The notes beneath the pieces are model-generated. The model worked only from the letters and a program-made list of their open reading frames with translations. It had not been told where the DNA came from and did no database searches. Positions 11,828 to 22,796 of a DNA stretch of 64,000 nt are shown one piece after another. The first letter of the stretch is position 1. Every line of letters begins with the position of its first letter. The stretch spans positions 23,728,501 to 23,792,500 of the forward strand of contig OX327695.1 of NCBI GenBank assembly GCA_946807835.1, written 5' to 3'. The translations under genes and the position numbers were made by a program. Origin of the DNA: Ailanthus altissimus. Taxonomy: Eukaryota; Streptophyta; Magnoliopsida; Sapindales; Simaroubaceae.

Positions 11828-12817
11828 GAAGGTAATGTTGTCACATCAAACTCAGAAAGAAAAAGTAAAGATGAATGGGATGCTGAAGCGTTTGTCGCTA
11901 TAGAGGAAGAAGACTTATCACTCTCAATGATAATGCCTGGACGGATTGACTACGAAAATGATTGGATCGTTGACTTAGGATGTTCGAATCATATGACTGA
12001 TGACGAAGAAAAACTGCAAGATAGTACAAAGAAAGTCACGTGGTGGTGACAACCAACAACTCAAGATTGCCTATAGCTCACATCAGTAACATAGTCCTTG
12101 TATCTCGTTACAGTTCTAACAAGGTAACACTTTAAGATGTTTATCATATCTCTTGCATGAAAAAGAATCTATTGTCAGTATCACAGTTAACATCTTTTGG
12201 GCACTATGTCTTGTTTGGTCTATAAGATATTAAGGTGTACCAAGATTTAAAAATTATAGGAACACTACAATGAAGGACGACGATTAGAGTCAGTCTATGT
12301 ATTATCAGCAGAGTCAGCTTATGTAGACAAGACTCGAAAAAATGAGACAGTAGATTTGTGGCATGCATGATTGGGACATGTAAGTTATCATAAACTAAAA
12401 GTGATGATGAATAAGGCAATGCTTAAGAGTCTACCTCAACTTGATGTGAAAGTGGACATAGTATATGCGGGATGTCAGTATGGCAAGGCATATCAACTAC
12501 CATATGAGGAGTTAAAGTTTAGAGTTAAGGAGCAACTGGAGTTGGTTCACTCTGATGTGTTTGGATATGTTAAGCAGTCATCAATTAGTGGCATGCGGTA
12601 CATGGTGACATTTATTGATGACTTCTCGAGGTATATATGGGTAAAAAATCAGATACTTTTTTGAAGTTAAAGGAATTTAGAGAAACAACTGAAGGAGAAG
12701 GCAATGCTTAAGAGTCTACCTCAACTTGATGTGAGAGTGGATATAGTATATGCGAGATGTCAGTACGGCAAGGCATATCAACTACCATATGAGGAGTCAA
12801 AGTTTTAAGTTAAGGAG
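11828..12817 (+). pseudogene. E1 polyprotein: end of gag, protease, GAG-pre-integrase, start of integrase
   Basis: Translation gives an acidic post-zinc-knuckle gag tail, then the aspartic protease core as [13 protein letters not shown]. The usual copia form is DSGCSNHMT, so the residue after the catalytic Asp is changed. A frameshift or stop follows at about 12049. The GAG-pre-integrase zinc-binding region begins as [18 protein letters not shown] at about 12358 and continues to [12 protein letters not shown], followed by the integrase start LVHSDVFG and FIDDFSRY. Several stops make it non-functional. Confidence 0.8.
12413..12817 (+). repeat. 285-bp internal tandem duplication in E1
   Basis: The segment starting 'aaggcaatgcttaagagtct' at 12413 recurs at 12698, an offset of 285 bp. 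Copy 1 runs from the GAG-pre-integrase into the integrase; copy 2 restarts the same reading and continues, after the E3 insertion, at 18304. The junction shares only AAG with the expected sequence. Copy 1 has also lost about 15 bp around 12640 relative to E2. Confidence 0.75.
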
Positions 12818-13513
12818 TGTTGAAGCGGAAGCACACAAACAAGCAAAATCACCCAAGCAATATATGCAAAACAAGTAATTAAGGAATAAATAGAGAAATG
12901 GGTAGAAGAAGAGCACACAAAGAATTACATGGTTCCGCAACTTGCCTACTTCCACGGCAGATCAAGATCACACTCTTCTCTTATTATGAATCACAAAGCA
13001 CTCACAAAGTATGCATTTTACAAAAAAAAGATCACAAAGAAAACTCTCTCTTGCACTTTAGGAATTTTTTCTCACAAAGAACCACAAAGATTGTTGATGA
13101 TCATTAAGATTTATTAACCTATCACAAAGATTATATCTTGATCACAAATATTGTGTTTACAAGCTAATTGATAGCCTTTATATAGGCTTTAGGACATCCT
13201 AGGTTTACCCTAAACATGTGAGAGTCGTATTAGGGAGTCCTGGAGCAAGTGAGAGACGAAATAAGAAAGTTTCCTTATTTCGAGATACTGTTCCCGTCTC
13301 TAGCTCTGCGGCATTGGGCTCTTATCGCCGCGACACTGGCGCGCATCTGCTGGGTGTTACGGCGCTGGGCTCTTGGCGCCGCGGCACCCACGCCTGGTGC
13401 GTCATTCTTCATTTTTTGCCTCATTTCGCGTCCGTCTTTAATCCGTGCACACCCTACGCACTTGGCTTGCTCTCCAAATCATATCCCGATGATTTTCAAT
13501 CAATATTCTCACA
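12818..13513 (-). repeat. E3 3' LTR
   Basis: On the plus strand it reads TGTTGAAGCGG at the left and TATTCTCACA at the right, 696 bp. It is very similar by eye to the other LTR at 17601-18303. A TATA-like 'ttatataggct' at about 13170 lies within a conserved part. Two open frames at 13218-13728 fall inside the GC-rich part of the LTR and are not genes. Confidence 0.9.
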
Positions 13514-13706
13514 AGTCCCCCTCCTTGATTCAAAATCATCCACAAAGCAACTCGATCTCTCATTTTCGCATCTTTGGTCACCCTCACAAAGTAGTGACTC
13601 CGGTTAAGTCCTTGCATAGGACAAACTTAACCGAGGGCAGTGGCTTAGTCAATATATCAGCAGGGTTTTTAGATGACATTATCTTAGTTAGACTAACTTC
13701 ACCACT

Positions 13707-15093
13707 TTACACAATCTCTCGAATGTAATGGAGCCTCACATCAATGTGTATCGACCTCTCGTGGAACACTTGATGCTTGCTTAAGTGTATGACACTTTGG
13801 CTGTCACAATATACACTGGTGTTTATATCTTCACTAGCCAATATCTCTGCATATATGCCTTTTAACCACACGGCCTCCTTTATAGCTTCACCAACAGCTA
13901 TGTACTCACTCTGCCTCTGTGGTAGAGAGTGCAACCACATGTTGTAGAACTGATCTCCAACATACACTACATTCAAACACTGTGAATACGTAGCTCATCA
14001 ACGATCTTCTCTTGTCTAAATCACCTGCATAATTTGAGTCTACGTACCCTCTTACTATTTCATTGTTGTCCTCATCCCTCTTATATATCAAACTTGTGAT
14101 TTGACGTCCCCTTAAGATATCTCAAAATCTACTTTACTGCAAGACAGTGATCTTTTTTCGAATTTGCTATATATCTACTTACCACACTCACAGCCTATGC
14201 TATGTCTGGTATTGTGCAAACCATTGCATACATAATACTCCCCACAGTGCTTGCATATGGTACTTTACTCATCTGCAGTTTCTCTTCTTTGGATGTCGAC
14301 GACTGTGCTACTGAAAGTCTAAAATGCATAGCCAAAGGAGTAGAGACAGCCTTTGCGTTAGACATACCAAACTTCTCCAAACGTTTGACTATATATCGCT
14401 GTTGGGACAAGAAGATAACATCTCTTTTTTCCCTCACAATATCTATACCTAAAATTCTCTTTGCTGCTCTCAAATCCTTCATTTCAAACTCGCCACTTAA
14501 CTGCTTCTTGAACTTCTATATTTCTTTCGTATCTTGCATACGATCAACATATCATCAACGTATAGAAACAAATACATTATCCTACAGCTTATGTTTTTGA
14601 AGTATACGTATTTGTCCTACTTGCTCCTACTAAAGCCACAAGCCATCATAAACTCATCAAATCTCCTATAACACTGTCTAGGTAATTGCTTTAACTCGTA
14701 TAATGACTTCTTTAGCAAACAAGCATGATCTTCTTTTTCGGGCTCCTCGAACACTTGCGACTATGCCAAGTATATCGTTTCTTCAAGCTCTTCATGTAGA
14801 AAAGTTGTCTTTACATCCATCTGCTCTAGATGTAAATCAAGGTTTGCACACATGGCTAATAAAATCCTAATAGATGTGTGCTTGACAACTGGAGAGAATA
14901 TCTCATGAAAATCAACTCCCTCTCTCTGAGTAAAACCTTGTGCTACTAACTTAGCCTTGAATCTTGTAGGCTCAATCACCGGTATCCCCTCCTTCACCTT
15001 ATACATCCACTTGCACCCGACTAACTTCTTTTGAGGTCTCTCCACTAACTTCCAAGTATTATTCTTCCTAAGAGAACTAATCTCTTCTTCCAT
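13707..15093 (-). pseudogene. E3 reverse transcriptase and RNase H region
   Basis: Reading right to left, RT begins at 15093 with MEEEISSLRKNNTWKLV and CKWMYKVK, then the MDVKTTFLH motif with a stop near 14761. A middle part with the catalytic dipeptide follows in broken frames. From 14482 comes MKDLRAAKRILGIDI and the PDIA end of RT. RNase H follows at about 14091-13707 with [23 protein letters not shown] and YCDSQSVIHLSKHQVFHERS. Frameshifts near 14761-14600, 14195 and 13950 break it. This polymerase makes element cDNA in virus-like particles in functional relatives. Confidence 0.85.
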
Positions 15094-15102
15094 GGCCTGC
15101 TA

Positions 15103-16260
15103 CTATTCTTTCTTGTTCTCACTCTTCATAGCCTCACCATATGTCCTAGGCTCATCATACTTAAGAGTGTAAGCAGAATTAAAAGCATGAGCAACTAAGT
15201 CTTCTTGTTCATACCTGACTGATGGGTTAATCATTTTCTTTAGCCTATCTCTAGCTAACTGGTACTCTTCAAATTCTATCTCAAGAGTCCTAGTCTTTCT
15301 TTGGGTGAACTTGGAGGAACTCGCTGGTGTTCTTGGTTCATCTTCAAGGATTTTCTTGTTGAAATGTTGATCTGTGGGCATATTAGATCTATTTTCAGGC
15401 TCCACTTCAACTTTTATTGACTCGGGTGCTGAGTCTTCCTTGAGCACAAGTTCTTTTTTCTCATCCTTTTAGGAGGTTTTCAGCATCGTCATCTCATCGA
15501 ACGTCACGTCACGGCTTATGATACTCCTTGGTGGTGTCAAGTCTTTACACCACACCTTGTATCATTTCACTCATTCGGGATATCCTATGAATACCTCTTT
15601 GATAACTCTAGGTTCTAACTTTTCCTCCTTAACATGTACAAAGGCAGGGCAACCAAATATTCTGAGGTGGTCATACTTCGGAGGATTGCCAGATCATTTC
15701 TCTTCAGGAGTCTTAAAGTCAATTGCTGAAGAGGGATTTCTATTAATCAAGTAAGCTGCAGTCACTACAGCTTCTCCCTAGAATGTCTTGGACATCTTCG
15801 CATTGGTAAGCATGCATCTAACCCTTTCAAGTAGGGTCCTGTTCATCCTCTCAGCTACGTCATTCTGTTGTGGTGTTGATCTTACTGTTCTATGCCTTAT
15901 AATCCCATACTTGGCACAAAACCCATCAAACTCTCTGTTGTAAAATTCGAGGCCATTGTCAGTCCTTAGCCTCTTTACCCTTTTGCCTGTCTGATTCTTA
16001 ATAAGAACCTTCCAAGTCTTGAATACTTCAAAGGCTTGATCCTTTCTCTTCAACACATAGACCCATAGCTTTCTCGAATAGTTATCTATCAAGCTGAGAA
16101 AATACTTGGCACCACCACGAGTAGCTGTCTGAGCTAGTCCCCAAAGATCTGAGTATATGTAGTCAAGAGCCCCCTTAGTCTTATACTCGCTAGTACTGAA
16201 CCGTATCCTATGTGCTTTCCCAAGCACACAATGCTCACAAAACTCTAAGGGTTAGAACTT
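15103..16260 (-). pseudogene. E3 integrase region and linker to RT
   Basis: At 16227-15778 the integrase core has the DDE triad context: SDLWG (first Asp), LRTDNGLEF (second Asp) and QQNDVAERMNRTLLE (Glu). A CEHC zinc-binding end precedes it just upstream, at about 16240. An interrupted stretch is followed by a charged linker at 15447-15103 carrying EPRTYGEAMKS, typical of the integrase-to-RT spacer. Stops separate these open pieces, so no single functional protein is encoded. Confidence 0.8.
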
Positions 16261-16681
16261 ATATTCTCCAAATGCCTTTAGACTAAATAACTCTTTTAGG
16301 TTTCTCTCGCCTAAGTGTGTCAGTTTAAGATGCCACACTTGGTTTGCATACTCTCATCATCTACAGAGAATAGTGCATAACCACTTATGACTTCACCCTT
16401 AAGCATATAAACCCCTTTGCGCTTTTCTCCTCTCATCACCACCATGGAACCTTTTAAAACTCTTAAAATTCCTCCGTTGATCCTGATGGAATACCCATTC
16501 TAGTCTAAAGTCCCTAGTGAGATCAAGTTTCTCTTTAAGTCAGGAACATATCTAACATCTGTCAATTCTCTCACTTGCCATCATACAGCTTAAGCTTAAT
16601 ACTACCAATTCTCATCATCTGACATGCAACATCTTTACCCATTAAGACCTTACCACCATTAATGGGCTGAAAATTTGTAAA

Positions 16682-17569
16682 TCAAGACTTGTGTGGGTAC
16701 ATGTAAAAAGTGCAACTAGAATCAAGAACCCATTGTTCAGAGTTCTTACCATCAGTAGCGATAAATGTCTCTGCGCTGTCATAACTATCATCATAGGCAA
16801 GCGCAGCATCCACTTTCTTCTTGTCTTGTGCTTTCTTCTCATGATAGTCCTTTATGAAATACCCCTCTTTCTTGCAGCAATAGCATTTTTTAGGAGTCCT
16901 AGACTTTGACCTTGAGCTTTTTTTCTTCCCATCTCTATATAAGGGCATTCCTCTTACAGATAAGCTTTCTACATTGCCCTCGGTCTGCTTTTCTAATAAC
17001 TTTGAGTTTAATGATGATTTCACATCACTCATCGTTAAACTTTCTCTGCCGTAGAGTAGCGTATCAACAAAACTCTCATAGCTCTTGGGTAGTGAACTCA
17101 GCAAGATAATTGCTCTATCTTTATCTTCTATCTTGATATTGATAGATTCAAGATCAAGAATGATCTTATTGAAGGCGTATATATGATCTTTCATCGACGT
17201 CCCCTCTGACATAGACAACTAATACAGCTTCTTTTATATATATAATCTGTTGGCCAACGATTTTCTCATATAAAGAGAGTCAAGCTTCTTCCAAAGACCT
17301 ATCACTGTCGTCTCACCTGCTACTTCCCTTAGTACTTCATTGCTCAATGACAGAACGATTATGCTATGAGCTCTTTCTTGAATGTCCCTTCTTTCTGCTT
17401 CAGTTTTAGATGACTCTAGCGTCTTCTCTTCATCACTAGATGGAGCTGCAGTCTTCTCTAATGCCGAACCAAGTCTTTGGCTCACCAACAACACCTTAAC
17501 CTTCATCTTCCATAAATTGAAGTCATTCGTACCGTTGAATTTCTCTACCTCATACTTGGGTGTGGCCAT
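16682..17569 (-). pseudogene. E3 gag and protease start
   Basis: The gag starts at 17569 with MATPKYEVEKFNGTNDF and continues with LWKMKVKVLL, a copia gag N-terminus. A TAG near 17234 interrupts just before LYQLSMSEG. The second open piece (17218-16682) holds the UBN2-type core (DRAIILLSSLPKSYESFV), a zinc knuckle CYCCKKEGYFIKDY in which the His and last Cys are replaced by Tyr, and a protease motif WVLDSSCTFYMYP where DSG is expected. Both changed motifs argue against activity. Confidence 0.85.
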
Positions 17570-17600
17570 GTTTGCTTAGAAGCAAGCTCTGATATCAGTT

Positions 17601-18303
17601 TGTTGAAGCAGAAGCACAGAAACAAGTAAAATCACCCAAGCAATATATGCAGAACAAGTAATTAAGGAATAAATAGAGAAAGGGGTAGAAGAAGAGCACA
17701 CAAAGAATTACGTGATTCTGCAACTTACCTATGTCCACGGCGGATCAAGATCACACTCTTCTCTTATTATGAATTACAAGGCATTCACAAAGTATGCCTT
17801 TTACAAGAAAGATCACAAAGAAAACTCTCTCTTGCACTCTAGGAATTTTCTCTCATAAAGATTGTTGATGATCACTAAGATTTCTCAACCTATCACAAAG
17901 ATTATACCTTGATCACAAAGATTATGTTTACAAGCTAATTGATATCTTTTATATAGGCTTTGGGATATGCTAGGTTTACCCTAAACATGTGAGAGTCGTA
18001 TTAGAGAGTCTTGTAGCAAGTGGGAGATGAAATAAGAAAGTTTTCTTATTTCTGGATACTGTACCCGTCTCCAGCGCCGTGGCACTGACGGGCATCTGCT
18101 AGGCGCTGGGCTTCTGGCGCCACGGCTTTTAGTTACTAGATTGGGCACTATAGCGCCTACGTCTGGTCGCCACGACACTGGTGCCTGGTGCGCCTTTTTC
18201 ATTTTTTGCCTCATTTTATGTCTGTCTTTGATCCGTGCGTACTCTACGCACTTGGTTCGCTCTCCAAATCATATCCCGATGATTTTTAATCAATATTCTC
18301 ACA
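17601..18303 (-). repeat. E3 5' LTR
   Basis: Plus-strand ends are TGTTGAAGCAG and TATTCTCACA, 703 bp. The primer-binding complement 'gctctgatatcagt' sits immediately to its left, which fixes it as the 5' LTR of a minus-strand element. The right end abuts the AGGAG repeat and E1 integrase sequence. Its GC-rich part (about 18070-18190) includes 'ctagattgggcacta', akin to the arm of the solo-LTR palindrome. Confidence 0.9.
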
Positions 18304-18918
18304 AGGAGCAATTGGATTTAGTTCACTCTAATGTGTTTGGACATGTCAAGTAGCCATTAATTAGTGGCATGCGGTATATAGTGACATTTATTGATGACTT
18401 CTCGAGGTATGTATGGATTTTCTTTATAAAGAAAAAATCAGATACTTTTTTTTAAGTTTAAGGAATTTAGAGAAACAATTAAAGGAGAAGTCGGAAAGAA
18501 GATTCATTATCTCTGCACAGATAATGAAGGAGAATATACCTCTGATGAGTTCTCACAATATTTTAGAGAAAATAAGATACGACATCAGTTCATATGTGCC
18601 AACACTCCACAACAAAATTGTATTGTAGAAATGAAGAATCGACATCTTGCAGGAATTTGTAGAAGTATGTTGCACGCAAAAAATGTACCAAGAAGATTTT
18701 GGGCTAAAGGAATGAAGACTGCAGCCTACGTGATTAATACGCTTCCTCAACCAAAGTTAGGGTTCATATCACCCTTTGAGAAGTTACGGGATATGAAACC
18801 TACTATGAGTTATTTTCAAGCATTTGGTTATATATACTATGTGTTTGTGCTAAGTCACTTGAGAAATAAATTTGACAAAAAGGCAATCAGGTGTATCTTT
18901 GTTGGATATGATAACTAG
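18304..18918 (+). pseudogene. E1 integrase core
   Basis: This continues the second copy of the E1 tandem duplication with LVHSNVFGHVK (Asp of SDVFG now Asn) and [10 protein letters not shown]. At about 18510-18620 the LCTDNEGEY text appears out of frame with its neighbours. The open stretch 18631-18918 has [20 protein letters not shown] and ends VGYDN. Frameshifts around 18420-18630 and the lost catalytic Asp make it inactive. Confidence 0.8.
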
Positions 18919-19365
18919 CGCAAATGATGAAAATGTTATGACCCTACTAGTGGGTGGTGCTACACGTCAAAAAATGTGGTGTTTGATGAAGCATCTTCAT
19001 GGTGGTTGCCACAAAAAGATGAGCTTTCAAATTCAAAAGAAATAGAAGAAAGACTACAACAAAAGATAGATGAGCAAATTATTGAAATCCGACCAAGCTG
19101 AGAAGACCTTGATAATGGAAACCGTGATGACAACACCGAGTAAGAGACAACTCAAAGTCCTTGGCAAACTGGCATCTATCAACAATCAACAACGGAGGCC
19201 AAATATGAAGAAGTAGAACCTACAACCCCTCAATCTCATTCTCGAAGGTCAATAATATGAAAGTCTAATCTCAAATATGCTAATGCAGCTATGGCGAAAG
19301 AGAAAAATGTTAAGGAGCCTGAGACTTTTGAAAAAGCATCACAGAGCTCTGAATGAATTAAAGTT

Positions 19366-20740
19366 ATGGAAGAAGAAATCATAGCGTTGGAGCAAAATCA
19401 AACTTGGGATTTAGTTCCAAAGTCAAAAGATGTGAAACCTATATCTTGTAAATGGGTGCATAAGATCAAAAGACGTCCTGATGGATTGGTGAAAAGGTAT
19501 AAAGCTCAATTGGTAGCTCGAAGATTTTCTCAACAATATGGACTAAACTATGATGAAATATTTAGTCCAGTAGCCAAGATCACCACAGTGTGAGTTCTAT
19601 TTGCAATAGTAGTTAGCAAATGTTGGATATTGTGGCAAATAGATGTAATAAATATTTTTATACATGGAGAGTTGAATTAAGAGATCTATATGATTCAACC
19701 AATGATATTTGAAAGTAAATTTCATCCTGATTATGTGTGTAAATTGAGAAAGGCATTGTATGGATTAAAGCAAGCTCCAAGGGCGTGGTATGGTAAAATT
19801 AGAGAATTTTTAACACATGGTAGTTACGCTGTAGCACCAGCTGATTCTAGCTTGTTCGTCAAAGCTAATGGAAAGAAACTTGCAATTGTGCTAGTATATA
19901 TGGATGACTTAATTATTACTGGAGATGATGAAGAAGGGATTCGTCAAACAAGAGAAAATTTGACAGTTCGCATTCAGATGAAAGAACTTGGACCACTTAA
20001 GCAGTTGCTTGGGCTCGAAGTCACTCGAATAGTAGAATGAATTTTTTTAGGACAACAAAAATATGCTAAAGATTTGTTGCAGAAGTTTGGGATGCTAGAG
20101 TGCAAGCCTATCTCAACATCGCTAGAAGCCAATGCCAAGTTGTGTGGTCATGAAGGAAAGGATTTAGAAGATGAAACTATGTATCGACAACTGGTAATAA
20201 ATCTCATCTATTTGACATTGACTCGACCAGACATTGCTTATGCAGTTAGAGTAATAAGTCGATACATGCAAAATCCTAAGAAACTTCACTTAGAAGCAGC
20301 TCGACGAATATTGAGATATGTGAGAGGCACAATTGACTATGGTCTCTTCTATAAGAAAGACCAAGATTGTAAAATAGTTGGCTATTGTGATGCTGACTAT
20401 GTTGGAGATCATGACACACGATGTTTGACCACTGGGTATTTTTTCAAGATTGGTTCAGGAACAATCTCTTGGTGTTGTAAAAGGCAACCGACTATATCAT
20501 TGTCAACTACTAAAGCTGAGTACAAAGTAGCAGCAATGGCAGCTCAAGAAAGTACATGATTGATGCAGTTGATGGAGGATTTATATCAGCCAAGAGATTA
20601 TAAAGTGTCAATATATTGTAATAATCGGCCAGTAATTTGTTTGGCAAAAAATCCAGTTTTTCATGTAAGAACAAAGCATGTGGAGGTGCATTATCATTTT
20701 ATCCGGGATAAAGTTCTGTAAGAAGAAATTGAGTTGATGT
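19366..20740 (+). pseudogene. E1 reverse transcriptase and RNase H
   Basis: The RT starts [20 protein letters not shown] with CKWVHKIK and [15 protein letters not shown], breaks at 19593, and resumes at about 19690 with [16 protein letters not shown] and the intact catalytic [11 protein letters not shown] near 19890. A stop at 20038 precedes [20 protein letters not shown] (from 20071). RNase H follows with [33 protein letters not shown] and a stop at 20558, then further out-of-frame homology to about 20740. Confidence 0.85.
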
Positions 20741-20862
20741 ATTTTAAGACCGAAAATCAAGTGACTGATTTGTTCACAAAAAGCTTAGGTGTTGATAAGT
20801 TTGAAAAATTTCGAAAACAACTCAATGTAGTTAGAAGAACAAAAGTTGATGTTGAGGGAGAG

Positions 20863-21329
20863 TGTTAAAATTACAACACCAAATGAAGTTAATTACAACA
20901 TTAAGCCCAAGATTAATCCTATATATTTACAAGCTCAATTCTTAAAATTTCTAAATTAGGTAAGATATTTTAAAATTAATAATTAAAGAGATAAGTATTA
21001 TAAACTTATGTGGTTAATAAAATTTTATATTATTTTATTTATGTGATTTTGGTTTGTTGAAACTAAGTATAAATACTCCCCTTCCTCGTTTAGTTTTGTA
21101 AGCAAGTAAGTTAAAAATAAAGAGTTGATCAAGTATTTGATCAATTGTTGAGAGTTTAGAGTGATAAAGAACTGAGCAAATAATAAGCTCAACAAAGAGT
21201 GTGTGAGTATTGAGTTGTAAGTGTTGTGTTGAAAGTGAGAAAGAGTGAGAGTTTCTAAAATTTGTATTATAAGTTTTGAGTTTGTCGTATTAATAAAAGT
21301 ATTTCATTTGTATTCAATTATTCTTAATA
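20863..21329 (+). repeat. E1 3' LTR
   Basis: It is 467 bp, begins TGTTAAAATTACAACACC and ends TTCTTAATA (CA mutated to TA). It is preceded by the purine-rich TTGAGGGAGAG, the polypurine tract. Next to it on the right is AATTA. A TATA-like 'tataaatactcccc' is at about 21070 with the R/U5-like 'gttgagagtttag' after it. Its partner LTR is 23854-24319 on the other strand. Confidence 0.9.
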
Positions 21330-21728
21330 AATTATTACAAAATTTATGTGGTGATAAATTTTTGTTTTAATTTTGCTTCCTAATTAATAACTAATTCGTA
21401 ATTGATACAAAATATGCCAGACTTTGTCAAAAAATAATTAAGCAGCCTTTTTAAATTTTTTTTAAGTTTGTAATTTTATTTTTTATATCACATGTAATAT
21501 TAAATTTGTGCTACATAAATTCTAATATGAACAAATATATTATTCTATAATAAAATTAACAAAACTGTCAAAACAAACTAATAAACTGAAATAAATTTTT
21601 TTTTTAACTTCTGAAATAAAGTTAAGAATTAGAGGAGTCTCCTAACACAAAATTATCTTTATCCGTTATTGACGTATTGTGTGTTCAAAATAAATATTAA
21701 TGTGTTGCAATTACTTTATTAATTAATT
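21330..21728. repeat. R1 repeat end fragment beside the E1 3' LTR
   Basis: About 21395-21665 matches the last part of R1 as seen before RNL-C (37660-37946): 'aataactaattcgtaattgatac', 'ctgtcaaaacaaac', 'aaataaagtt' and the terminal 'tctttatcc'. The terminal part is inversely similar to the R1 head (ggataaagat), so the family has long imperfect terminal inverted repeats. No gene is present. Confidence 0.5.
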
Positions 21729-22079
21729 GGCGGTAACTTAGGTCAACGTCAAGTCATGAAGACATCACCTCGCAAGTCGCGAAGCTTCTTTGGTTGTGAC
21801 CTCACGCAAGGGACAATGTAAATGTTTCCACTTTGTTTACTTAAATTTGGACAACAAACTGGATTCTTTGCGTCTCTCCCAAGCACATACGATGTATAGC
21901 TCGGTTGGCAATTACTAACGAGTTATTATATCTCAAGAAAAGAAAGAAGAGGGGGAAAAAAATAGTCAGTTTGAGAGAGAAGATTAAGGTTATCGTGGTT
22001 GCTTGCGAAGTCGAGAGCTTGAAATTTGTTGAATTCTTGAACTTGTTTTTTTTTCCCTTTTAATAGAAGAGAAGTAATG
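21729..22079 (+). pseudogene. Orphan RNL promoter and 5' leader, ending at an ATG
   Basis: It aligns by eye with the RNL-C upstream region from the tandem GTCAA motifs ('ggtcaacgtcaagtcatga') through 'tatctcaagaaaagaaagaagaggg' and 'gcttgcgaagtcgagagctt' to 'agaagagaagtaatg'. The ATG at 22077-22079 sits exactly where RNL translation starts, but the next codons (tttatataaaat) are not RNL. The homology ends at the start codon. It now points right because it lies inside the inverted segment; before inversion it pointed left, like RNL-A and psi-RNL-B. Confidence 0.8.
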
Positions 22080-22159
22080 TTTATATAAAATATATATTTT
22101 GAAATGAATTTAAAATATTGAGTATTATTGTAGAAATTAAAATATTTTTATTTTAGATA

Positions 22160-22599
22160 GGGATGGCAAAAATACATAAATTTAAATTTAGACCCGAAAC
22201 AAATCGTGAACTTAATTCAAAAATTTCAAGTTTTTTTTTAATTTGGGTTTGGTGTTTTTAAAAATTTTCGATTCAAGTTTCTGTGAGAACCTAAAAATTC
22301 AAACTGGATCCAAATTTTATTTATTTATTTATTTAAAGTTTTGAATTTTATTTATAAAATTTTTAATCTTTAATATATATGAATCTCACAATTATTTTAT
22401 AACATAAATATTTAAAAATTCAAATTTCATTAAAAATTTAAAAAACAATTAAAAAATTAAATTCGAACTTAAATTCAGATCTGAATTACCCGAATCTCGA
22501 TCCGAATTTAAACTCGAATCGAAAAATATTCGTAAAAATTTGGATAAAATCTAAGTTTCGAGTTCATTAAAAAAAATCGAATCTAAATTTTGTCATCCC
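22160..22599. mobile_element. 440-bp MITE with GGGATGGCAAAA terminal repeats
   Basis: The ends are inverted repeats GGGATGGCAAAA (22160) and TTTTGTCATCCC (to 22599), one mismatch. TA flanks both ends, a possible 2-bp target duplication. The interior is AT-rich and self-complementary near the ends, with 'gaatctcgatccgaattt' and no coding sequence. It interrupts the R1-like homology between about 22150 and 22610. The superfamily is not certain. Confidence 0.65.
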
Positions 22600-22796
22600 T
22601 AATCTCAAGTGTTTAGTCTAATTTTCAACTTTATTTTACAAGTTTTAAAAAATAAAACACTATCCCAATCCATTAGCTTATTACCATTTGTTTTGATAGT
22701 AAAAAGAAAAAAATTATAATTCAACATAAAAATTTAAAGTGAACTAACAGAGTGTGATGTAAATTAATGCATAACATCATGTCATATTTACGCAAA
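22600..22796. repeat. R1 repeat head fragment at the inversion breakpoint
   Basis: 'cattagcttattaccatttg' and 'aatttaaagtgaactaacag' match the R1 head before RNL-C (36846-36930). In reverse complement, 'gcgtaaatatgacatgatgtta' continues naturally from the end of R1 copy 2 at 11827, when compared with 4775-4795 of copy 1. It is thus the missing half of copy 2. Confidence 0.6.

Larger units (their letters stand above)
12818..18303 (-). mobile_element. E3 copia retrotransposon nested antisense in E1, TSD AGGAG
   Basis: A full-length element with two LTRs (12818-13513 and 17601-18303) and 5-bp direct repeats AGGAG at 12813-12817 and 18304-18308. It lies antisense to E1. On the minus strand a primer-binding site (TGATATCAGAGC, complement at about 17587-17598) follows the 5' LTR, and a purine-rich AAGGAGGGGGACT (complement at 13514-13526) precedes the 3' LTR. 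Domain order is gag, protease, integrase, RT, RNase H, as in Ty1/copia. The coding part is broken by stops but has longer open stretches than E1 or E2. Confidence 0.9.
11828..21329 (+). mobile_element. E1 copia retrotransposon, major fragment (3' part of gag to 3' LTR), carrying nested E3
   Basis: E1 sequence occupies 11828-12817 and 18304-21329; E3 occupies the gap. It starts in gag, right after the zinc-knuckle region, and runs through protease, integrase, reverse transcriptase and RNase H to a 3' LTR at 20863-21329. Its 5' LTR and the rest of gag lie inverted at 22797-24319. E1 and E2 are close relatives of one family, with LTRs starting TGTTAAAATTACAAC and ending TCTTAATA or TCTCAACA. The base pairs next to both outer LTR ends are AATTA in element orientation, its target-site duplication. 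Confidence 0.85.

Noticed and set aside
13218..13728. Overlapping 129- and 159-codon frames
   Set aside because: They fall within the GC-rich part of an E3 LTR and into RNase H antisense sequence; no protein family is recognisable.
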